Of a stretch of 64,000 nt of DNA, positions 49,299 through 60,836 are shown in pieces; within the stretch, counting starts at the first letter, position 1; each line of letters starts with the position of its first letter. The position numbers were made by a program, and so were the translations under genes. The DNA lies in the NCBI GenBank assembly GCA_949130495.1, contig OX422210.1:633334585-633398584 (forward strand), given 5' to 3'. The notes beneath the pieces are model-generated. The model worked only from the letters and a program-made list of their open reading frames with translations. It did not search any database and was not told where the DNA came from. The stretch comes from Sambucus nigra. Lineage: Eukaryota; Streptophyta; Magnoliopsida; Dipsacales; Adoxaceae.

Positions 49299-52200
49299 AT
49301 CAGGTTCTAGTGTCCTTAGGATCTGTACGGCTTATTATGTTTCCGCTGAGCTTTCTTTGATATAGAGCCCTATGCTTAGGATTGTTGATATCTTTGGTGA
49401 GATTTCGTTCTCCTGCTTTAATACATATGGTAGTGAATCTTATTTGCGATCGGGTGTATTCGAGTACCGAACAATGCAGTACGTCAGGCAAAGACAGATG
49501 GGTGAACAGCAGGAGGCAAACTTATATTGAGAATAATTGATTTATTTAAAGAAGGATGACCGTAGTTGAAGTCACCGATACTATGGCACCGAAGTCCTGG
49601 ATGATATAAAAGGCTAAGACGCAACCTGAGACTTCAGGGTAGGGCTATAGTAGGAATGGGATCAAATTAGGCACATCCAACAAGGTTGGAATGGGAGAGT
49701 AAGAATTAAATGTAACATTGAAGAGAACCAGCAGTGGCAATACTCGAAAGGAGAAGACGGCATGTGCTAGCCAAACGAACGCAAAGTATCCAAAGGCTTG
49801 GACTTGTGTCGGAGTATGGCTAATCGAGAGTGAAAATTTGAGGAAAATCTTCTTATCACGTGAGAGCGGAGTTTCTATGGGGAGAAACAATCACCACACT
49901 TATAAGTGGGATGTAACGTCGAGAGAAGGCGTACACGAATGGTTTGACCATAAGTTCGTGATCAAATGTTTAGGGTGAGAAACGAATGTCGTTCTGAACT
50001 CACACGAGAGGTCCGGACAGAGGTCACTTTGTGAGGAGAAATAAAATTATTTAGTGAACCCTACACCGGGTGAAGTAGGTGAAACGGAGAAGGGGATATT
50101 AAAGGAAGAATTTACATAGGAGAATTGCTAGTCCTTCTGGCAGAACTCTGCTTGGATGGTTAAAGCAAATGGTATTGTCACATAATGTAATTGGGAGGTA
50201 AACATCCCCGGGTGGGGGAGACACAAGAATCGTGAACTTTATATAAAGTAAAACTGGAGAAAACTGGTGGTGGAGAAGCACCACGATGGGAAGACCCAAT
50301 GGAGAAACCGTTAAAATATTTCGATAGCGGAATTACTACCGAGCGATGGTAATTTCAGTAAGAAAGGTGGAAAAATTAGTAGTGTGATCCTTAGGGCCGT
50401 CAATACTAAAGGAACAACAGAGATAGTCGTCTGAGTCAAGACTACCAACATCCGAGAGACGGACCACCTTAACATGATTTGTGAGACAAAAGATAAGTGG
50501 AGTATGTGTAGAGGTATTTCTGTGGGGAGTGAAACCCGTGCGTTATAATATTTTCCCGATACAAGAGTAGGGATCAAGGTATTGTGTCTGGCGAGGGCAA
50601 CAGTTATTGAAATATTCGGTTTGGGACAAATATGTGTGGTATGTCCAAGAACCATTTGAGTAGCCGGGACGATTGATAAAATAGAAGTATTAGTTACATT
50701 CTCAGATGATGATGCATGTTATTTGTGGCGTGAAGGAGTTGCTACATTTGTCACTATTGTTATTTTCACTTGAGAGTCGAATTTAGTGAGTATATCAGTA
50801 ACTTTATTATATATAAGAACATTTTTTCCTGATAGTGTGGGAGATTACTTTTATCGTCATCCGCGGAGGATGAATGGGTATATTAATATCGGTTTTGCTT
50901 TATTGATATTGCTCGTTTTAGTGCTGTATTATACGGGTATGAGATGATATTAATTATGGTTTTATTTATATAATTATACCGATAGTGTGCTGGTATTGCA
51001 AGTTTATTGGGATTGCCACCTTGGGGTAGCATGTTTTGTTCTGGCGAGGCCCCATCTGTGAGAGAGTCGGACTCGCAATTGTACATTTGTATATAGGTAT
51101 ATATACATATATTTGAATATGTTGTGATTTCAAAGTGGTATAATGGTCTCGGATATTTAATCCCATTATGCGTAGGGATTTCATTATTATGAGTCGTATG
51201 TAATTGATTTTCTAGTCAACAAAGAGTTAGTTGGTTTTTTTTATAATTAACGATAGAGAGGTAGTAACAAAAAGAGTGCATTGTTTTATTCCCCGTTAGA
51301 GATTTGGGAGTTTATACTCATAGTTGTATGTCTGGGGACGGGATTTTGAGAACCCCGATCTTAGTTACGTGGTGTATATGGAATGTGATTACCATCAGTG
51401 TCAAGAGAAAGTGTCATTCGAAGGGAGATCCTTGTTTAAGTGTCATTCCGGCAAAATGTAACTTTGTTGAGAAACGAGAGTGTAGGGGTACATACTATGG
51501 ACATGGCTTAACGGATTTCGATGACCAACAATGTTAGGTAGTAGTGTATCGGGGGGGTTCCTTGTTTGGATTTCGCTTTGCGAGACACTCCACGCATGAA
51601 ACTTAGCGTAAGATTGGTAGTAAGGAGAAGTGTGGCCCTTCGTTCATGAATTGGATACCTCTATCGATACGGGAGTATGTAGTTATAACGGGAAGTTACA
51701 AGGAGTAAATTATGTTGTAAGGCCATTAGAGCCATTTGTTAGTAAATTACGATGTAAGTACTAATAATATTAGTTTTGGCACGGTATGTTGAGGGACGCA
51801 TTGAGGATAAGGAGGATTTAGGATTTGTAATTCAGAAGCGATTGAGAACGCCCTAGTGGTATAGCACCGTTGTATTTACAGTGACGATAAAGAGTTTGGG
51901 ATTTGTATGAATCGTATATAATGTTTAAAAACAGTATGGATGGGTTATAAGGGGAAAATACATCTTGATTTACGAAAGCGTAATCAAAGGAAGAGGGAAC
52001 ATGGACGAATGAGATTTTTACTTATGAGATTAAACGTCATAAGATAAGGTGTAAGTGGATATCATATGTCAGTGTAGCAAATTCAAACTTAGAGAAAAGG
52101 CAGTAGAAAGCCATTTAATAAAGGGATATCTCTTGAGAAGACGAATAAATTATTATGAGAAATTTGAAGTAGAGTTCCGACCAATCGAATGTTGAGGGTG

Positions 52201-53335
52201 ACTCGAGAGTAAATAAAATGAGGATGTCAATCAGTTATGAAGTCTAGTTATGTACAAAGTAGTGAAAAGGGTAAAGGTACAAACTTTTGGTATTCGTCGG
52301 GAGGATAAGATCATTAAGTATCATTTAACGGGGAAAATTTTATGTGAATATCGGCATTGAAGGAGGTATTATAAGTAGTACAACAGTCAGGGTTAGATGA
52401 CCAACCAGATAATTTCGTATCAAGACGACGATTCCAAAAAGGGAGGGTCAAGTTGGAGAATTTTCGGGAGAGATAACCAACTTATTGATAAGTAATGAGT
52501 TCTTTCGATTAATGTGGGACATGTTGTCCAGAAGGAGAGAAATTGTTATATACTTAGGATGATTTACACTATTAGATAGTGAACACGCCGGTACGTGGTT
52601 CGACGTAATACTATTTAGAACTGGGATGAAATCCCCGATATCCACATTCAAGTGGGGTGACAATAAGTAGTGAGAAATAACGATTCAACCTGAGGGTTGT
52701 ATCACCTAAAACCCGGTGTGCAGGCGCAAGGTGACTAACGATTGATGGATTGTATGAAAGAAATTTTGGATTCATTACGATATTTTCAATTCCAAATCGG
52801 GTATAACTAGTGAGGTACATTGTAGACATGAGGAGCAGATATTACCAAATGGTAGCGTTGGGGGGGAAAAAGCACCCGTATATATTTATGGTGGACAAGG
52901 TACTAATAAAGGTTGGTGAAACACCAACAGGCTGAAGTGGTTTTCCCTTGTGTAAAGGTCACAACGTCGGGAATAGAGATTCAAAGAGTGGGCAAGAGTA
53001 GTCAGATATGTTATTGATTCCTTCCAGAATGGGTGTCTCATGTTTTGATAAAAGCGGGAGTTAATACGTGAGGTACAGACTCATAAGGATATTGAGACAA
53101 TATGGCCAATGATGTATAAGGTATTTTTACTAGAATGTTGTTTAATAAGAGCATAACGCGAAGTGCATTTATCGAGATTATTCTGATAAGGTATCAAGTA
53201 TGCTAAACAAACTCATTGTGAAGCGAGGGTTTTAGTAATTTGGACTTCTCTTTATAATTGTTTTGAACATTGGAGGATACCTATTTTTCCAGACGTACCT
53301 TACTTTTCCGAATTTCGGGACGAAATTCAGTTATT
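49299..53335 (+). pseudogene. Internal region 1 of LARD-like B, traces of chromovirus pol
   Basis: No frame longer than about 115 codons and no intact gag-pol. Faint traces fit a Tekay/Del-type pol: VDMRSRYYQM near 52821-52850 at the place of the RT D-LRSGYHQ motif, a decayed stretch at about 51850-51920 resembling the region before CIDYREL, and at about 53305-53335 the sequence AATTTCGGGACGAAATTC, usual for the 3' end of these pol genes. These are weak, by-eye matches. A minus-strand open stretch at 50655-50311 is discussed in the findings. Confidence 0.5.
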
Positions 53336-53347
53336 AGGGGGGAAGTA
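53336..53347 (+). other. Polypurine tract of LARD-like B
   Basis: AGGGGGGAAGTA directly before the TG start of LTR 2. Confidence 0.9.
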
Positions 53348-56304
53348 TGTAATACCCCGTATTTTCTGTGATATTTATTTTTGGGATTAATTGAATTAAA
53401 TGTGTATTAATTTGAAAATTAATCCGGATAAAAATATTAACGAGATGTGAGTTAGTATTTGATTATAATGTGTATATATGGCAATATATGAATATTGGAA
53501 ATATTGAAATTGTCATGAGATTTAAATACGGTAATTTGGGAATTTTGTTGAGACGCGTGTGACCGCCGCGTCACGGTATAATATTATTATATTTAAAAAG
53601 TGAATTTTAGTTCCATTAACTGTATGGTCATTTTGAGTGCGCCAACGCGTCCGGAAGGGTCGAGATAGTCAGAAAACACTAGCCGGGGGTTTAGGTTGGG
53701 TCCCGGGGTATTTTTAGGCCATACCGGCAACATAAAGGGTATTTTGGTAATTTTGTATTTTTGGGAATTTAAAAGTGACGAAAATTAGAAATAGAAATCT
53801 GACTTAATCTCCATCCACTAAACCCACTAACTACACTAAGGGACTATATGGGCTACGGGAGAAGTTAAGATATAATCTCGACTTACCAAAAACCACCCAC
53901 GCCTCCATTGTCATCATCCTTAGAGAAACTTGTAGAGAGAGAGAGAAGGAATAGAATTCTGCAGAAAGAGAGAGAAAGGACAGATTCAAACTTCAAATTC
54001 AACATCAAATTCAGAGAAAGATTAAGGCAAGTGGTTTAAATTCATTTGATTCAAGCTATGCTTTTCCATGTTTAGGAATTTTCGAAATTGATCTTGGAAG
54101 ATGATTTAGACCCATAAATTGGAAGTTAAAAGCCATGAATCATGTTAGGAATTGCATGTAGTAATATTCTGGACGAATTATATGTTCTAAACAGAACCAT
54201 TGATGATCTAAAAATGGAGTTTAGAAGAAGTTTATTGATGTTCTTGAATGAAGAAGAAACCTGGAAATTTTGATGAATTTTGATCTAAAAAAAGCCTTTA
54301 AATGATGAATTATGGGATTTACAATGTTAATACTGTTGTAGGATGATAGTATGATGATATTTTAACCTTGTCTTAGAGTTTCATGCTTGTAAATGGTGTT
54401 TTGGGACGAATTGGTAACTGCAAAACGAAGCAGTCCGTAACCATACCTGGTGCGTTCGATCGATCGATGTTCTTCAGTCGATCGATCGACCATCATCGAT
54501 CGATCGAAGGTAAAGGTCGATCGATCGACCTTCCCAGAATGAGTAAAGTTTTTCCTTAATTAAATTTTAATGGTGTTAACCCTTGGATGATATTATTGGA
54601 GACCTTATGAATACCCTTAACCTTAAGGAAGACCAGTAGGCATGATTATGAGATTGGACCTTAATTGGAATTCAATTTGAGGAATTATTCTAAATTAATG
54701 AAATTCGATAAGTGAGATAATATTTGGGTTAATAGTGTAAATTTGAATAATTTGATGAAATAAGGTTTGGGGCAGAAGTAAAGACCTTAGGTGTAAAGAT
54801 GTTATATGTGGGAATAATAGGAACTTAATAGTCTATTTGAGATAGGTTTTAAGTTTAAGAAACTACGACGTGAGACGTGTCGACAATTTAATTTCTATAT
54901 TATCGGGATACTTGAAATATATGAATTTGGAATAATGGTATAATGATGTAGAGTATACCTTTATTAATATCGAGATATCTAAGATCTGTGAATGCTTAGT
55001 ATATAATTTTATGTGTATGACATACCTACCATACTTGCTATCACGGGAGGTTTACGTTAGCTTAGGGCCTTCTTATCCTTGTGTTGTCCGGATTTAGATT
55101 GGTTACCTCGATGAACATAGGTCATAGAAGGACTTATTGGGATGTTAATAAGTTTGTTGATCATGGGAGCGCAGGTATGTGCGTGACCCATGTGATGGTG
55201 ACTGTGTTCGCCTCCACTATGTGTGATGTTGTTAACTGAACGATTCCTGAGAGATTCGGAATGCGTGATCCTTATGTACGTGATGTACCGGGATGGATAG
55301 CAGAGTATGTGTGCACCGCAGCTTAGCCTTTGGGTGCTTGTATTGTATATTTATGATGTGAAAATATACGGTTAAATGAGAAGGAATTTACTATGTTAAA
55401 TTGTGAGTATAGTTATGGTAATGTTATGAAAAGATAAAAAGGGAACTTTTATCAATAAATGGTTTTGTTAATAATTGGGAATCCGAGAATTAAAGTAGAA
55501 CTCTCTATTTAATTGTTAAGGTTGGAAATTAAGCGTGAACCGAGTAGAAGTGTTAGAAACTCTTTAGAGTTAGATAGTTATGAGATAACACATGAATGGG
55601 TACAGGAACGTTAGGAGTGCACAGTTAGACGAGAGGTGAGTATCTCATGTGAGAGCACGTCCTAACATGTATTTTGCATATACTGTTTTAAATGTCTTTA
55701 AAGCACTTGCAGGTTTTTTTAAAATATCTCCACATTCGGGCTCTGACCCGTTTGCTTTCAAATCTATTTTTGTAAAACCATTTTAGGTGCCCAGCCACAA
55801 GGACACCATGCATAGGATTCTCACTCAGATGACGAGCTGTAGCTGCTTGTGGAAGCTACAGGGATTTGCTTTTAGACGCTTACATCATTTGGATTCCATA
55901 CTCAGTATTCCTCAGTTGTAGGGCATGTTACCCAAATTCTATTAGAGGCATTTCCGTTTCAGTTTTTCAGACTTTGGCATGTAGTGATTCAGTATTCAGT
56001 ATTTCGTTACTTATTTCAGTTGTGGGATTTGTTGTGAGGAGTTTTTCCTCCAGATTTATTCATATCATGTGTTGGTTATTCTATTATTTCGTTATGGTGA
56101 ATGGTGATATTATTCTTGCTTTAAATCTTTTACTGCATGTTAATCAGGCTTTAATTAAAATTTGGCAACTTACTTTTTAAATACTAGGTGGTTAGTAATA
56201 ATAAAATGTTTTCGACAGTGATGCTATTAACTGAGCCAACTTGGCGTTTTGATTTAATTTAATAAAGGAGTAGCTACCCGGTATTTAATTAGTCGGGGTG
56301 TCAC
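53348..56304 (+). repeat. LTR 2 of LARD-like B
   Basis: Complete copy, under 1% different from LTR 1; it lacks the final A of the LTR end. It is internal to the compound element and so has no target duplication of its own. Confidence 0.96.
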
Positions 56305-58040
56305 GGTGGTATCAGAGCATCAGGTTCTAGTGTCCTTAGGATCTGTACGGCTTATTATGTTTCCGCTGAGCTTTCTTTGATATAGAGCCCTATGCTTAGG
56401 ATTGTTGATATCTTTGGTGAGATTTCGTTCTCCTGCTTTAATACATATGGTAGTGAATCTTATTTGCGATCGGGTGTATTCGAGTACCGAACAATGCAGT
56501 ACGTCAGGCAAAGACAGATGGGTGAACAGCAGGAGGCAAACTTATATTGAGAATAATTGATTTATTTAAAGAAGGATGACCGTAGTTGAAGTCACCGATA
56601 CTATGGCACCGAAGTCCTGGATGATATAAAAGGCTAAGGCGCAACCTGAGACTTCAGGGTAGGGCTATAGTAGGAATGGGATCAAATTAGGCACATCCAA
56701 CAAGGTTGGAATGGGAGAGTAAGAATTAAATGTAACATTGAAGAGAACCAGCAGTGGCAATACTCGAAAGGAGAAGACGACATGTGCTAGCCAAACGAAC
56801 GCAAAGTATCCAAAGGCTTGGACTTGTGTCGGAGTATGGCTAATCGAGAGTGAAAATTTGAGGAAAATCTTCTTATCACGTGAGAGCGGAGTTTCTATGG
56901 GGAGAAACAATCACCACACTTATAAGTGGGATGTAACGTCGAGAGAAGGCGTACACGAATGGTTTGACCATAAGTTCCGTGATCAAATGTTTAGGGTGAG
57001 AAACGAATGTCGTTCTGAACTCACACGAGAGGTCCGGACAGAGGTCACTTTGTGAGGAGAAATAAAATTATTTAGTGAACCCTACACCGGGTGAAGTAGG
57101 TGAAACGGAGAAGGAGATATTAAAGGAAGAATTTACATAGGATAATTGCTAGTCCTTCTGGTAGAACTCTGCTTGGATGGTTAAAGCAAATGGTATTGGC
57201 ACATAATGTAATTGGGAGGTAAACATCCCCGGGTGGGGGAGACACAAGAATCGTGAACTTTATATAAAGTAAAACTGGGGAAAACTGGTGGTGGAGAAGC
57301 ACCACGATGGGAAAACCCAATGGAGAAACCGTTAAAATATTTCGATAGCGGAATTACTACCGAGCGATGGTAATTTCAGTAAGAAAGGTGGAAAAATTAG
57401 TAGTGTGATCCTTAGGGTCGTCAATACTAAAGGAACAACAGAGATAGTCGTCTGAGTCAAGACTACCAACATCCGAGAGACGGACCACCTTAACATGATT
57501 TGTGAGACAAAAGATAAGTGGAGTATGTGTAGAGGTATTTCTGTGGGGAGTGAAACCCGTGCGTTATAATATTTTCCCGATACAAGAGTAGGGATCAAGG
57601 TATTGTGTCTGGCGAGGGCAACAGTTATTGAAATATTCGGTTTGGGACAAATATGTGTGGTATGTCCAAGAACCATTTGAGTAGCCGGGACGATTGATAA
57701 AATAGAAGTATTAGTTACATTCTCAGATGATGATGCATGTTATTTGTGGCGTGAAGGAGTTGCTACATTTGTCACTATTGTTATTTTCACTTGAGAGTCG
57801 AATTTAGTGAGTATATCAGTAACTTTATTATATATAAGAACATTTTTTCCTGATAGTGTGGGAGATTACTTTTATCGTCATCCGCGGAGGATGAATGGGT
57901 ATATTAATATCGGTTTTGCTTTATTGATATTGCTCGTTTTAGTGCTGTATTATACGGGTATGAGATGATATTAATTATGGTTTTATTTATATAATTATAC
58001 CGATAGTGTGCTGGTATTGCAAGTTTATTGGGATTGCCAC
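56305..58040 (+). repeat. Internal region 2 of LARD-like B (truncated)
   Basis: Repeats 49285-51020 with about 11 differences, including an inserted C at about 56976 that lengthens one short frame. It stops abruptly at CCACCTTG, where it joins the third LTR. Confidence 0.95.
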
Positions 58041-58500
58041 CTTGTGGAAGCTACAGGGGTTTGCTTTTAGACGCTTACATCATTTGGATTCCATACTCAG
58101 TATTCCTCAGTTGTAGGGCATGTTGCCCAAATTCTATTAGAGGCATTTCCATTTCAGTTTTTCAGACTTTGACATGTAGTGATTCAGTATTCAGTATTTC
58201 GTTACTTATTTCAGTTGTGGGATTTGTTGTGAGGAGTTTTTCCTCCAGATTTATTCATATCATGTGTTGGTTATTCTATTATTTCGTTATGGTGAATGGT
58301 GATATTATTCTTGCTTTAAATCTTTTACTGCATGTTAATCAGGCTTTAATTAAAATTTGGCAACTTACTTTTTAAATACTAGGTGGTTAGTAATAATAAA
58401 ATGTTTTCGACAGTGATGCTATTAACTGAGCCAACTTGGCGTTTTGATTTAATTTAATAAAGGAGTAGCTACCCGGTATTTAATTAGTCGGGGTGTCACA
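58041..58500 (+). repeat. LTR 3 of LARD-like B (last 460 bp only)
   Basis: Equals 48825-49284 apart from about 4 substitutions. The join to internal region 2 shares CTTG with both parents, a 4-bp microhomology. It ends GGGGTGTCACA, followed by the CAAAG target duplication. Confidence 0.95.
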
Positions 58501-58505
58501 CAAAG

Positions 58506-59880
58506 AATTTGGCATTTTAGGACAACTTAAGGAAGAGGTAGATAAGGAAGAATAAGAACAAGAGGGAGATTTATGCTTTCCATTTACCCAAAATAATCTT
58601 GAAAAAATAACAGGCCATCCCTGAATGATCGTTGATCTTGTCTCCATCTGTTCCAATAAAAAAATAAGGCTAATAAACCGAGAAGAACCCCAAAGGTGCA
58701 ACTAGCACTAAGTAGAGAGTGATTTACCTTTAGGATAAATAATACCTAAAGTTGGAGAAAGAGAGATAGAGAGAATGAGAGACATGACGAATTGGCCAAG
58801 AAGAGGAAGACCGATAAGGTTGCTCCTCTAACTCCTTTATGGGGAAATAATCATCCACTAGTTATTTTTCCTCCCTCAGTCGACCCTACTACCAATAATG
58901 TCTAGTGTTCACCCTTGGGCGATCAATTTTATGAAGGGGAAGGAGCCCGTAGGACTCCATGGAACAAAATATCAAGGTTGGTTATTTGGAGGCTCAGTCC
59001 GCCATTTTGCCCAAGAACTTGGAGGCCCTGAGAACCTTTAATGAGGAAAACCTTCATAAGGAAGGGCTCCGTCACAACATTCTAGTAAGTTAAATTTCAC
59101 TTAGATTTTTTAAAAACCTCCCTTTTAATTAAATGTTGAATTTTTTTTCCTTGTCTTGTATGCCATGTAAGCCTTTATGAAGTGGACACCGAGTTCAAAA
59201 ACCTGTTGAGTAGAAATGATGTTCTTCATTACCAAGCTAACGTCATGAAGAATTATCTTACAGAGAAGATCGACAGGAGGGCTGAGCTAGAGGGAGAGAT
59301 AAAAGATGAGAAGACTTAAAAGGAAAAGGTGGTAAATAAGGACAAACACATCCAACTAGAGTTCAACAAGGTTGACATCGACCTGGCCGACCACAGGATG
59401 GCTTCCCCCTAACATACTTTGCAAAAGTTGATCCTGAAAAGGAAAAAAAGGGCCCTTGAGACTAGTTGGCTGAGTGACCTTTAAAAGCCCTTGACGAGGG
59501 CTTTGAAGCCGGGGTAAAATAAGTTGTAGCATAGCTGGACTACCATGCGTCAGTTTCCTGTAACTTTGCATGGTTTGTTGGCCTTCAATAGGGAAATATT
59601 CAGAGAGTGATCTAGCATACACCGAATACCCTCCTTAGAGAAGTCCATCATAGGGGAAAGGGATTCTTCCTTTGTTTGGCCAAGAGTTAAAAAGTTGTCT
59701 ATTAAACCTGCTACTCCAACTATTGTGGCTAGACAATAAGGCAACACTAATACCAACCAAGACAATGCTACTATTTCCAGATAAGTGGAGGTCACCCCTG
59801 CCTTTTTTTTTCTTACATTTCCTTTTTGTAAGCCTCTTGGATATCCTATTTGTAGGCCTTGTCCCATTTTTATTTTCATA
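58506..59880 (+). pseudogene. Antisense gene of Tat-like element 3, second half (coiled-coil part, decayed)
   Basis: Continues the gene interrupted at 46326. Frames are broken, but 59175-59300 reads EVDTEFKNLLSRNDVLHYQA then YLTEKIDRRAELEGEIKDEK, a charged coiled-coil like the last exon of the antisense gene in Tat copy 1. A KGKEP block near 58935-58950 also matches that copy (KKGKEP near 2640). An intron-like stretch (GTAAGTTAAATTTC...TTGTATGCCATGTAAG) lies at about 59083-59170. Multiple stops exclude a working protein. The first 200 bases (58506-58740) have no clear reading. Confidence 0.5.
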
Positions 59881-59973
59881 TTAATGAAAGTTTTCTTTAC
59901 CTTCCATTACTATTATCTTAGTTATCTTTGCATCTTACCTTTAAATTAGTGTACTTTGTTCTGTAACCAAGAC

Positions 59974-60353
59974 TTGTAAGTTAACATTTTTATTAAACTG
60001 GTATGTTAGTTGATTGAATTGTGGTATGTGATTAACTCCAATGACTTGTAAAACTTAATGAAAAGGATAACTGATTAATCAATTAATATTTGTAAGTTAA
60101 TATTTTTATTTAACTTAGCTAGTAGTCAATGGGGTTGTAGTCTGTGACTGACTCCACTGATTTGTAAAATTTAATCAAAAGGTTGTCTGATTAACCAATT
60201 AATATTTGTAAGTTAATGTTATTATTTAACCTAGTTAGTATTCAGTGGGATTGTAGTATGTGAATAAATCCACTGACTTGTACAATTTAATCAAAAGTCT
60301 AGATAATTAACCAATTGATATTTGTAACTTAACATTCTTATTTAACTTAGCAT
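59974..60353. repeat. 116-bp tandem array, about 3.3 copies
   Basis: TTGTAAGTTAA marks unit starts at 59974, 60090, 60206 and 60322, exact 116-base spacing. Units are moderately diverged and AT-rich. Confidence 0.9.
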
Positions 60354-60836
60354 GATTCCAATTCTTAGGTGACCAACTCATTTATAAGTTGTACCACCTA
60401 TTCAAGGTGGGTTTATGCCTGTTATAAGATGACCAACCCAAGTTAGGTTATACCCCCGTTTTCAGGTGGGTTTGATTCCAATTCTTAGGTGGACAACTTA
60501 TATCTAAGCCGTACCACCCATTTTTAGGTGGGTTTATGTTTGTTTAAGGATGACCAACCCAAGTTGGGTTGTACCGCCCTTTTCAGCTGGATTTCCTATC
60601 AATTATTGTGTAACCAACTTATTTCTAAGTTGTACCACTCATTCTTAGGTGGGTTTATGCATTTTTTAGGCTGACCAACCCAAGTTGGGCTGTACCACTA
60701 TTTTCAGGTGGACTTGATGCCAATTCTTGTGCGGCCAACTTATTTATTAGTTATACCACCCATTTTAGGTAGGTTTATGTATTTTCTAAGCTAACTAACC
60801 TAAGTTGGGTTGTACCATCATCTTCAGGTGGATTTG
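60354..60836. repeat. 120-bp tandem array, four copies
   Basis: Units start at 60354, 60474, 60595 and 60716. Each has two related halves of about 60 bases, ending in TTCAAGGTGGGTTT- or TTTTCAGGTGGRTTT-like sequence, so the array grew from a roughly 60-bp unit. It directly abuts the 116-bp array. Confidence 0.9.

Larger units (their letters stand above)
46327..58500 (+). mobile_element. Compound chromovirus-type element: LTR - internal - LTR - partial internal - partial LTR (LARD-like B)
   Basis: On the plus strand: LTR 46327-49284, internal 49285-53347, LTR 53348-56304, internal 56305-58040 and the last 460 bp of a third LTR, 58041-58500. The whole is bounded by one perfect 5-bp duplication, CAAAG (46322-46326, 58501-58505), so it descends from a single insertion. 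LTRs 1 and 2 differ at about 25 of 2,957 sites; the two internal copies at about 11 of 1,736. The structure fits unequal recombination between copies followed by a deletion. It interrupts the antisense gene of Tat-like element 3. Confidence 0.93.

Noticed and set aside
49718..49978. 86-codon open stretch (105 codons in the second copy, 56738-57055) as a gag remnant
   Set aside because: It has no gag core or zinc knuckle, and its length changes with a one-base indel between otherwise near-identical copies.
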